A stretch of 64,000 nucleotides of DNA from Aquincola tertiaricarbonis (lineage in GTDB: Bacteria > Pseudomonadota > Gammaproteobacteria > Burkholderiales > Burkholderiaceae_C). The stretch's first letter is position 1. Each line of letters opens with the position of its first letter. The translations under genes were made by a program, and so were the position numbers. Below the pieces are notes generated by a model. It saw only the letters and a program-made list of their open reading frames with translations, was not told the origin of the DNA and searched no databases. The stretch is from assembly GCF_023573145.1 (NCBI RefSeq), contig NZ_CP097635.1, positions 2,108,001-2,172,000 on the forward strand. Reading direction: 5' to 3'. Below, one piece after another: positions 57,269 through 64,000 of the stretch.

Positions 57269-58177
57269 TCAGATGACGTCGAAGAGCGACAGCCCGCTCA
57301 CCTTGGCATAGGCCTTCTGCGTGGCTTCGAGCGCGGTGCTGTAGCCCTCCAGCTTGACGGCGGCTTCGCTGTAGTCCAGCGCGCCCAATGTCAGGCCGGC
57401 CTGCTGGTTGGACAGGCTCACGTTGGCATGGTTGTCGCCCAGCGTCTGTAGCGTGTTCTGTGCACCGCCCAGGCCGGCGATCAAGGTGCTGATCTTGTCG
57501 ATGCCACCGTCCACCGCCGACATCGTGGCCGTGAGTTCGGCGCGCACGGTGGTGTCGTTGACGCTGACGCCCGACTCGAAGCTGCTGATCGTGCGGTCCA
57601 ACTGGTTCAGCAGCGCGGCCATTTGGTCCAGGTGCACGTTGGCCGTCTGGGTGATGCCGTTGCCCACCACCACCTTCTGCTCGCCGGCGTTGCCGGTCCA
57701 GCTGTAGCGTGAGCCCACCGGCTGCGTGCTGTCCGCGGTGATGGTGGCCGTGTTGGTGGCCGTGCCCGAGAACATGTAGCGGCCTTCCTGGTCGCGGCTG
57801 TTGGCGGTGTAGAACAGGCTGTCGCGCAGCGCTTTCAGCGAGCCGGCCATCGCGGCCACGTCCTCGGGCGTGTTGCCGCCGTCCGCGCCCCACACCAGCA
57901 GGTCGCGCACTTGCAGCAGGTCGGTGCTCATGCCGTCCAGCAGGGCCTCGTTCTGCTGCAGGCGGGTGCCCAGCGCGGTGATGTTCTCGCGGTATTGGTC
58001 CAGCGCGGCTTCTTCGCGGGTCAGGCGCGACAGGCGCACCGCGGTCACCGGGTCGTCGGAGGGCACGGACAGCTTGTTGCCGCTGGCGATGCGCTCGAGC
58101 ATCTCCTGCGCACGCGCAGAGGCGTCCTGCAGGGCAGCGTTCATCGTGCTGTGGTACTGGGTGCTGGCAATGCGCAT
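57269..58177 (-). CDS. flgL: flagellar hook-associated protein 3 (hook-filament junction)
   Basis: 302 aa. The N-terminus MRIASTQYHSTMNAALQDASARAQEMLERIASGNKL and the C-terminal helix (YSEAAVKLEGYSTALEATQKAYAKVSGLSLFDVI) form the coiled-coil D0/D1 region shared with flagellins. It forms the junction between FlgK and the filament. It lies 16 bp after flgK. Confidence 0.95.
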   Translation of the reverse strand: MRIASTQYHSTMNAALQDASARAQEMLERIASGNKLSVPSDDPVTAVRLSRLTREEAALDQYRENITALGTRLQQNEALLDGMSTDLLQVRDLLVWGADGGNTPEDVAAMAGSLKALRDSLFYTANSRDQEGRYMFSGTATNTATITADSTQPVGSRYSWTGNAGEQKVVVGNGITQTANVHLDQMAALLNQLDRTISSFESGVSVNDTTVRAELTATMSAVDGGIDKISTLIAGLGGAQNTLQTLGDNHANVSLSNQQAGLTLGALDYSEAAVKLEGYSTALEATQKAYAKVSGLSLFDVI

Positions 58178-58193
58178 GGTGTCGTCCCCGTGC

Positions 58194-59570
58194 TCAGATC
58201 ATGGCCAGCGTGCTGTCGAACAGCTCGTTGGCGATGGAGATGACCTTCATGTTGGCCTGGTACATCTGCTGGTACTGCAGCAGATTGACGGCCTCTTCGT
58301 CCTTGTTGACACCGCTGGTGGACTTCCAGCTGGCCTCGGCCTGGTTGCGCACCGTCTGTGCGGTGCTCAGTGCGGCCTGGTTCTGCTGGCTGTCGGTGGC
58401 CAGCTTGCCCACCAGCTGCGAATAGACGTCGCCCAGCAGCACGTTGCCGAGCGAGGTGAGGGTGACGGGTTGTTGCTGTAGGGCGATCACTGCCAGGAGA
58501 TTGTCACTGCCGCCCGGTTGCAGCGGATCACTCGAAAAGCCCAGGTTTTGCGGCAAAACACTCGGGTTGACCTTCAGCAGGCTGGTCGAGCTGGTGGCAT
58601 CGAACACGAACAGCGGCTGGCCAGCCGAGCCGTCAGAGCCGTAACCCGTGGTCAGCTTGTTGTTGATGTTGGTCGACAGCTGGTCGGCCATCTCGGTGAT
58701 GGAGCGCGACAGCGGCGTGAGGATGCGCCCCTGCAGGTCGTCCAGCCCGCCCAACTGGCCGCCCAGCGGCGTGCCCGCCAGCGAGAAGGTCTGGTTGGCG
58801 AAGTCGAGCTTGAGGGTCTGCGTGCCGTCGGGGTTGACCTGCGCGCGCATCGTGGCGGGCGACGAGCCCACCACCAGCGGCTGGCCGCCGCGCAGCGAAA
58901 CGCTGCGGGTGCCATCGGGCTGGTTCACCACCTGCACCTGCACCAGCTTGGCCACTTCGTCGATCTTCTTGTCGCGCTCGTCGATCAGGCCCGAGGCGTT
59001 CACGCCCAGGCCGGTGGCCGCGGCGATCTTGTCGTTCAGGCGCGCCACGTCGGCCGACAGCGTGTTGACCTGGTCGACCACCGTGCTGCGCTGCTGCGCG
59101 ATGGCGGTGCGCTGGTTGGACAGCACCGTCTGCAGACTGTTGAAGCGCTGGGCCAGCGCGCCGGCCGCGGTGATGACCTGCTGGCGCAGCGGCGAGGAGC
59201 CGGGCTCCACGCTGGCGGCGTTGAGGGCCGAGAAAAACTGGTCGAGGCCGCCGCTGATGCCGGATTCGTCACTGCCCAGCACCTGTTCCAGCTGGGTCAG
59301 GTAGGACTGCGACACCTCGCGCTGCGCCAGGTCGGACGCGGCAGTCCACATCTGAAGGCTCTTGTAGCTGTCGCTGAAGCGGATCAGCGCCGGCACGTTG
59401 ACGCCGGCACCCACGGCCGTGGCGCCCGATCGGGCAGGCTGCACCGTCGTCAGCTGCACGCCCTGGCGGGTGTAGCCGTCGGTCATCACGTTGGCGATGT
59501 TCTGGCTGGTCACGTCCAGCCCGATCTGGGCGGCGCGTGTTCCGGACAGGGCGGTCTGGATGAGGTTCAT
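58194..59570 (-). CDS. flgK: flagellar hook-associated protein 1
   Basis: 458 aa, shorter than E. coli FlgK (about 547 aa), which suggests a reduced middle domain. The N-terminal MNLIQTALSGTRAAQIGLDVTSQNIANVMTDGYTRQGV is the rod/hook-type D0 motif, and the C-terminal EAVNLLQYQQMYQANMKVISIANELFDSTLAMI is the matching FlgK end. The ATG at 59570 is chosen; a further upstream start has no support. An inverted repeat (59654-59671) separates it from flgJ, so flgK-flgL may have a separate promoter. Confidence 0.95.
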   Translation of the reverse strand: MNLIQTALSGTRAAQIGLDVTSQNIANVMTDGYTRQGVQLTTVQPARSGATAVGAGVNVPALIRFSDSYKSLQMWTAASDLAQREVSQSYLTQLEQVLGSDESGISGGLDQFFSALNAASVEPGSSPLRQQVITAAGALAQRFNSLQTVLSNQRTAIAQQRSTVVDQVNTLSADVARLNDKIAAATGLGVNASGLIDERDKKIDEVAKLVQVQVVNQPDGTRSVSLRGGQPLVVGSSPATMRAQVNPDGTQTLKLDFANQTFSLAGTPLGGQLGGLDDLQGRILTPLSRSITEMADQLSTNINNKLTTGYGSDGSAGQPLFVFDATSSTSLLKVNPSVLPQNLGFSSDPLQPGGSDNLLAVIALQQQPVTLTSLGNVLLGDVYSQLVGKLATDSQQNQAALSTAQTVRNQAEASWKSTSGVNKDEEAVNLLQYQQMYQANMKVISIANELFDSTLAMI

Positions 59571-59653
59571 GGGCGTCGATCCGGTTGGCGAGCCCTCGCC
59601 GGGCCCGCTCACAAGGGGAAGGCGACCGCAATGCGGCCGGACTTAAAGCCTGG

Positions 59654-59671
59654 GCGAACCCGCAGGTTCGC
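59654..59671 (-). terminator. inverted repeat between flgJ and flgK
   Basis: GCGAACC (59654-59660) pairs fully with GGTTCGC (59665-59671) over a 4-nt loop, directly after the flgJ stop on the minus strand. The 3' sequence (CCAGGCTTTAAG) lacks a good U-tract. It may end or process the flgE-J transcript and separate it from flgKL. Confidence 0.45.
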
Positions 59672-59672
59672 G

Positions 59673-60017
59673 TCAACCCTTGGCAGGCGGCAGGGGGGCC
59701 GGCCCGGGCGTGGCCGGAGCGGCCGGCGGCAGCAGCTGGCGCAGCAGCGCGTCGGCCACGCCGAAGGCGCGCTGGCTGGCCATCTGGTCGGCCAGCAGGC
59801 CGTCGGCCAGGTCGAGCATGTCGTCGTTGGTCTTGTTCTTGAACGGGCTGTCCTCGTCGGCCAGCTCGCGCATGCTGCTGCGCATCTGGTGCAGCATCTG
59901 CTTGATCATCTGCGCCTCGAACTTCTCGGCAGCCTGGCCGGCCTTGACGCGCAGCGCCTCGTCGTCGGTGGCGGCCGGGCCGTTGGCGCGGCCGCGCAGG
60001 GGTTCGATGCCGCTCAT
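59673..60017 (-). CDS. flgJ: flagellar rod-assembly protein FlgJ, single-domain form
   Basis: 114 aa. It has only the N-terminal rod-binding domain (KAGQAAEKFEAQMIKQMLHQMRSSM; DMLDLADGLLADQMASQRAFGVADALLRQL). The C-terminal glucosaminidase (muramidase) domain of E. coli FlgJ (313 aa) is missing, so the peptidoglycan-cutting activity would have to come from another protein. The start overlaps the flgI stop by 1 bp. This looks like the normal gene of this organism, not a truncation by mutation, because the stop is followed directly by a hairpin. Confidence 0.9.
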   Translation of the reverse strand: MSGIEPLRGRANGPAATDDEALRVKAGQAAEKFEAQMIKQMLHQMRSSMRELADEDSPFKNKTNDDMLDLADGLLADQMASQRAFGVADALLRQLLPPAAPATPGPAPLPPAKG

Positions 60018-61171
60018 CAGATCACCACCAGTTCGCCGTCGATCGCGCCGGCCTGGTCCAGCGCCTGCAGGATGGACATGATGTCGTCGGGCGTGGCGCC
60101 GATGCTGTTGATGGCGTCGATGATGGTCTGCAGGTTGGCGCCGGCCGGCCACTTGAACATCGTGCCCGAGCCCTGGTCCACGTTGACGCGCGACTGCGGC
60201 GTGACCGCCGTGTTGCCGCGGCCGAAGGCGTTGGGCTGGCTGACCTGCGGCGTCTCGGAAATGACCACCTTGAGCGAGCCATGCGAGACCGCGGCCGGCT
60301 TGACGGTGACGCCGTCGGCGATCACCACCGTGCCCGTGCGCGAATTGAAGATGACCTTGGGCACTTCGCGGCCCACGTCGATGGGCAGCGCCTCCAGCGC
60401 GGCCACGAAGGCCACGCGCTGGGTCGGGTTGGCGGGCGCCACCACGTCCACACTGGTGGCGTCGCGCGTGCTGGCCACCGGGCCGTAGGCCTTGTTGATC
60501 GATTCGACGATGTTGGTGGCGGTCTGGAAGTGCGGGCGCTTCAGGTTCAGCCGCACCGTGGGGCGAGTGTCGAAGTCGGTCTCGATCTCGCGCTCGATGC
60601 TGGCGCCGTTGGGCACGCGGCCCGAGGTGGGCGTGTTGATGGTGACGCTGGAGCCGCTGGCGCCGCTGGCGTTCAGCCCGCCCACCACCAGGTTGCCCTG
60701 GCCCAGCGCGTACACCTCGCCGTCGGCCGCGCGCAGCGGCGTCAGCAGCAGCGTGCCGCCGCGCAGGCTCTTGGCGTCACCCAGCGACGAGACCGTGATG
60801 TCGATGGTCTGGCCCTTGCGGTAGCCGGGCGGGAACACCGCGCTCACCATCACCGTGGCCACGTTCTTGGACTTGGCGTCCACCTTCTCGGGCAGCTTGA
60901 CGCCGAACTGCTTGAGCAGGTTGGTCATCGACTGGCCGGTGGCCTTGGACTGCGTGCTGTCGCCACTGCCGTTGAGGCCGACCACCAGGCCGTAGCCGAT
61001 CAGCTGGTTGTCGCGCACGCCTTCCACGCTGACCAGGTTGCGCAGCGTGCGCAGGTTCTTGGCGGGCACCGCCTCGGCGGCGGCGCTGCGCGGCGGGTTG
61101 GCGGCCAGCGTGGCCAGCGGGGCGGCCAGGGCACCCAGCAGCAGCAAGGTGACAGTGCGCGGGAAGGTCAT
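60017..61171 (-). CDS. flgI: flagellar P-ring protein
   Basis: 384 aa periplasmic protein that forms the P-ring in the peptidoglycan layer. It has a signal peptide ([24 protein letters not shown]) and the family signatures [48 protein letters not shown] and [31 protein letters not shown] at the end. It lies between flgH and flgJ. Confidence 0.97.
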   Translation of the reverse strand: MTFPRTVTLLLLGALAAPLATLAANPPRSAAAEAVPAKNLRTLRNLVSVEGVRDNQLIGYGLVVGLNGSGDSTQSKATGQSMTNLLKQFGVKLPEKVDAKSKNVATVMVSAVFPPGYRKGQTIDITVSSLGDAKSLRGGTLLLTPLRAADGEVYALGQGNLVVGGLNASGASGSSVTINTPTSGRVPNGASIEREIETDFDTRPTVRLNLKRPHFQTATNIVESINKAYGPVASTRDATSVDVVAPANPTQRVAFVAALEALPIDVGREVPKVIFNSRTGTVVIADGVTVKPAAVSHGSLKVVISETPQVSQPNAFGRGNTAVTPQSRVNVDQGSGTMFKWPAGANLQTIIDAINSIGATPDDIMSILQALDQAGAIDGELVVI

Positions 61172-61182
61172 GACGTCGGCCT

Positions 61183-61869
61183 TCAGAAGGGCATCCAGGG
61201 GCTGGTGAAGAAGCGGGTCAGCCAGCCGGGGTTGTTGGAATCGGCCAGCGTGCCGCGGCCCGAATAGGCGATGCGGGCATTGGCGATGCGTTGCGAAGAG
61301 ACACGGTTGTCGGTGTCGATGTCGGCGCTGCGCACGTAACCGGCCAGGCGCACGAACTCTTCGCCCTGGTTCAGGTACAGGCTCTTCTCGCCGGACACCC
61401 GCAGCAGGCCGCCGGGCATCACCTCGTGCACGATGACGGTGATGGCGCCCTGCAGCGTGTTCTGCTGGCTGCTGGTGGCCGAGCCGTTGAAGTCGCGCGA
61501 GCCGCCCGCAGCCACGTTGGCATTGATGGTGCTGGTGCCTATCACCGGGGCGCGGAGGGCGATGTTGCTTTCCTTGCCGAACTTGGTGTCGGCCGACTTG
61601 CTGGACTGCGTGGTCTCGTTGAGCACCACGGTCAGCACGTCGCCGGGGCGGAAGGCCCGGCTGTCGGAGTGCAGGCTCCAGGTGGCATCGGGCGTGAACA
61701 CGCCGCCAGCCTGGCCGCGGCGCGACACCGGCTGCATCACCGGCAGCGGCTTTTCTTCGGCCAGCACCGGCGCCTGCTGCGGCTCGATGTGCGCGCAGCC
61801 CGAGGCGGCCAGCAGGGCCGTGGCGGCCAGCAGCAGGCCGGCCGCATGGCGGCGGTGCTGCGTGCTCAT
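61183..61869 (-). CDS. flgH: flagellar L-ring protein (lipoprotein)
   Basis: 228 aa outer-membrane lipoprotein. Lipobox LLAASGC with Cys25. Family segments include [65 protein letters not shown] and [15 protein letters not shown]. The start overlaps the flgG stop by 4 bp. A much longer open frame upstream is not supported. Confidence 0.96.
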   Translation of the reverse strand: MSTQHRRHAAGLLLAATALLAASGCAHIEPQQAPVLAEEKPLPVMQPVSRRGQAGGVFTPDATWSLHSDSRAFRPGDVLTVVLNETTQSSKSADTKFGKESNIALRAPVIGTSTINANVAAGGSRDFNGSATSSQQNTLQGAITVIVHEVMPGGLLRVSGEKSLYLNQGEEFVRLAGYVRSADIDTDNRVSSQRIANARIAYSGRGTLADSNNPGWLTRFFTSPWMPF

Positions 61870-62654
61870 CGGGCCGCCTGCGCCAGGTACTGCAGCATGT
61901 TGTCGGCTGCGGAGAGCACCTTGGTGTTCATCTCGTAGGTGCGCTGGGCGGCGATCATCTCGACCATCTCTTCCACCACTTGCACGTTCGAGCCTTCCAG
62001 CGCGTACTGCTTGAGCTTGCCCAGCGCATCGGTGCCGGGGTTGCCCACGGTGGGGGCGCCGCTGGCGGCGGTCTCGGTGTAGAGGTTGTCGCCGGTGGCC
62101 AGCAAGCCGGCCGGATTGACGAAGCCGGCGATGGTGAGCTGGCCCACCTCGGTCTGCGCCGTCTGGCCGCTGACGCTGACCGAGACCACGCCGTTCTCGC
62201 CGATGGTCACGCCGGTGGCGTTGGCGGGGATGGTGATCTCCGGCACCAGGGGCAGGCCCTGGGCGGTCACCAGCCGGCCTTCCGAGTCCATCTGCAGCTG
62301 GCCGGCGCGCGTGTAGGCGGTGTTGCCATTGGGCAGCGCCACCTGCAGGAAGCCCTGGCCCACGATGGCCACGTCCAGCGCCTGGCTGGTGGTCTGCAGG
62401 CTGCCGGTGGTGAACACCTTCTGCGTGCCCAGCACCTTGGTGCCGTTGCCCAGCTGCGTGCCGGAAGGCGACGCGGTGTTGTTGTCGCGTTGCGCGCCGG
62501 GCTGCTGGTCCACCTGGTAGAACAGGTCCTGGAACATCACGCGGTCGCGCTTGAAGCCGACGGTGTTGACGTTGGCCAGGTTGTTGGCAATGGCCTGCAG
62601 CTTGGCGTCCTGCGCCTGCACACCGGTCTTGCTGATCCACATTGCGGGGTTCAT
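61866..62654 (-). CDS. flgG: flagellar distal rod protein
   Basis: 262 aa, the usual length. The N-terminus [47 protein letters not shown] is the FlgG/FlgF rod motif with [13 protein letters not shown]. The C-terminus [40 protein letters not shown] is typical of FlgG. It forms the distal rod between FlgF and the hook. Confidence 0.97.
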   Translation of the reverse strand: MNPAMWISKTGVQAQDAKLQAIANNLANVNTVGFKRDRVMFQDLFYQVDQQPGAQRDNNTASPSGTQLGNGTKVLGTQKVFTTGSLQTTSQALDVAIVGQGFLQVALPNGNTAYTRAGQLQMDSEGRLVTAQGLPLVPEITIPANATGVTIGENGVVSVSVSGQTAQTEVGQLTIAGFVNPAGLLATGDNLYTETAASGAPTVGNPGTDALGKLKQYALEGSNVQVVEEMVEMIAAQRTYEMNTKVLSAADNMLQYLAQAAR

Positions 62655-62664
62655 CGAAAACTCC

Positions 62665-63390
62665 TCATTCCCTGATCAAACGGTTGCCGGACTCGGCCAT
62701 CGAGTCGGCGGCCTTGTAGAGCTTCATCTGCACCTCGAAGTCGCGGTTCAGGCTCATGGTGGCCACCATCTCCTCGACGGCGGACACGTTGCTGCCTTCC
62801 AGCGCACCGGCCTGCAGCTGCGCGTTGTCGTCGGCGGCCAGCGGCTGGCCGTTGCGCGGCACGATGAGGCCCGCCTCGTTCTTGGTGATCTGGCCGACCT
62901 CGGGCGTCACCAGCTTCAGCTTGTCCACCGCCTGCATCTCGGCTTCGCCGGGCGCCTGGATGGACACGGTGCCGTCGACGCCGATGCTCAGCTTCTCGTA
63001 CGGCGGCAGCACGACGGGGCCGCCGTCGCCCATCAGCGGGCGGCCGTCCACCTTCAGCGCGCCGTCGGCGTCGATCTGGATGGCGCCGGCGCGGGTGTAG
63101 GCCTCGCCGCCGTTCCACTGCACGGCCAGATAGGCATTGCCCTGCAGCGCCACGTCCAGGTCGCGGCCGGTGGCGCGCACGGCGCCAGCGCGTGAGGTGA
63201 CCGCATTGGTCTCCAGCTTGGCCATGTGGCGGGCGTCGAAGCCGGTGCCGGGCACGGCCTCGCTCAGCGCCATGTCCAGGTCGGCGCGGAAGCCGTTGGT
63301 TTCCAGGTTGGCCAGGTTGTTGGCGTGCACCTGCTGCGCCCGCATCGAGCGCTCGGCGCCGCTCATCAGCGTGTAGATCAAGGCGTCCAT
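62665..63390 (-). CDS. flgF: flagellar proximal rod protein FlgF
   Basis: 241 aa. N-terminal rod motif MDALIYTLMSGAERSMRAQQVHANNLANLETNGFRADL and C-terminal SNVSAVEEMVATMSLNRDFEVQMKLYKAADSMAESGNRLIRE match FlgF. It lies 10 bp before flgG and 23 bp after flgE. Confidence 0.95.
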   Translation of the reverse strand: MDALIYTLMSGAERSMRAQQVHANNLANLETNGFRADLDMALSEAVPGTGFDARHMAKLETNAVTSRAGAVRATGRDLDVALQGNAYLAVQWNGGEAYTRAGAIQIDADGALKVDGRPLMGDGGPVVLPPYEKLSIGVDGTVSIQAPGEAEMQAVDKLKLVTPEVGQITKNEAGLIVPRNGQPLAADDNAQLQAGALEGSNVSAVEEMVATMSLNRDFEVQMKLYKAADSMAESGNRLIRE

Positions 63391-63413
63391 CGCGTGGTGT
63401 CCTCAGTGCCCGA

Positions 63414-64000
63414 TCAGACCGCCTGCATCAGCGACTGCATCATCTCGTTCTCGGTGGACAGCACCTTGGTGTTGGCCTGGTAGTTGCGCTGGGCGGACAT
63501 CAGGCCCACCAGTTCGCCCGTCATGTCGACGTTGGACTGCTCGATGGAGCCGGTGGTCAGCTTGCCCGTCATGCCGGTGCCGGCCGCGAACAGCAGCGCC
63601 TCGCCGGAGGCGGTGGAGGCCACCCAGCTGGTGTCGCTGACCGGGGTCAGTGCACCTTCGGACGGGAAGGCCGCCAGCGCCACGGTGCCCACGCGCTTCT
63701 TCTGGCCGTTGCTGTACTGCGCCATCACCGAGCCGTCTTCTTCCAGCGCGGTGCTGATCAGCGTGCCCGAGGCATAGCCGTTGGCGCTGTTGACGGTGGG
63801 CACCGACTCACCCGCGTACTGCGTCGTGCCCGCATAGTCGATCGCCACCGTCAGCGCATTGGCGCCGGTGGGCGTGCCCAGGTTCAGCGACACCGGGGCG
63901 GTGGGCGAGGTCAGCACGCCGTTGGTGTCGAAGGTGAGCGACTGCGTGGTGGCCACGGCCGCGCCGTCGAAGGTGTAGTGCACGTCGATGGCGTTGGTGC
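63414..64000 (-). CDS. flgE: flagellar hook protein (partial, N-terminus outside window)
   Basis: The C-terminal 195 residues or so are visible; the frame is open to the end of the window. TQYAGESVPTVNSANGYASGTL, VMAQYSNGQKKRVGTVALAAFPSEGALTPVSDTSWVAST and the C-terminal EQSNVDMTGELVGLMSAQRNYQANTKVLSTENEMMQSLMQAV are FlgE features, ending in the hook/rod-type helix. It heads the visible part of the flgEFGHIJ order on the minus strand. Confidence 0.95.
   Translation of the reverse strand, partial: TNAIDVHYTFDGAAVATTQSLTFDTNGVLTSPTAPVSLNLGTPTGANALTVAIDYAGTTQYAGESVPTVNSANGYASGTLISTALEEDGSVMAQYSNGQKKRVGTVALAAFPSEGALTPVSDTSWVASTASGEALLFAAGTGMTGKLTTGSIEQSNVDMTGELVGLMSAQRNYQANTKVLSTENEMMQSLMQAV

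Overview
The window is about 64 kb of high-GC, densely coding bacterial chromosome. The gene order rpsO-pnp-qor-tpiA-secG-tRNA-Leu-nuoABCDEFGHIJKLMN-DUF2818-Nudix-DUF1178 is typical of Burkholderiales (Betaproteobacteria). A CCCCAAG...CTTGGGG intergenic repeat, a PEP-CTERM protein and a flg cluster point to a motile aerobe of the Rubrivivax/Leptothrix/Ideonella type. This placement rests on recalled synteny, not on a database search. Every stretch longer than about 300 bases holds a gene.

Layout. 1-6959: partial dadA (D-amino-acid dehydrogenase) with a divergent TyrR/PhhR-type regulator, a solo Fic AMP-transferase, an SH3-domain secreted protein, a CNNM/CBS (CorC/hemolysin-type) membrane protein and a small secreted protein. 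7006-11631: a gluconate-type cassette, with gluconokinase and a DctQ-DctM-DctP TRAP transporter divergent from a LacI-family regulator; the intergenic region carries two near-identical 14-bp palindromic operators. 11718-20655: a five-gene locus with an ECF sigma factor, a one-TM anti-sigma-like protein, a secreted TPR-CHAT protease, a LuxR-type regulator and a 1199-aa PEP-CTERM protein built from five tandem repeats plus a partial sixth. 20765-24665 (minus): a secondary-alcohol-dehydrogenase-like enzyme, kynurenine formamidase-like hydrolase, tryptophan 2,3-dioxygenase and a DUF3616 protein. 24777-30427: an HtrA-like lipoprotein protease followed by a copper-handling set (His-rich secreted protein, periplasmic protein, TolC-type lipoprotein, Tat-exported multicopper oxidase, cupredoxin-CusF fusion). 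30441-34638: a chemoreceptor, a solo branched-chain-amino-acid-type binding protein and an aminotransferase. 34768-39759: rpsO, pnp, quinone oxidoreductase, tpiA, secG. 39880-54735: tRNA-Leu(GAG) and the complete 14-gene complex I operon, then DUF2818, ADP-ribose pyrophosphatase and DUF1178 genes. 56212-64000 (minus): flgE(partial)-F-G-H-I-J-K-L followed by an unrecognised flagellin-like protein.

How the parts work together. The housekeeping half (rpsO to nuo) is conserved and ordinary, but has structured leaders: a long hairpin before pnp and a strong terminator only 40 bp before nuoA. The most unusual part is 11718-20655. Translationally coupled ECF sigma, anti-sigma-like and TPR-CHAT genes precede a regulator and a highly repetitive surface-type protein. 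The trio resembles, by analogy only, the TPR-CHAT/Csx30/sigma module of type III-E CRISPR systems, and suggests protease-controlled sigma-factor signalling linked to a PEP-CTERM surface protein.
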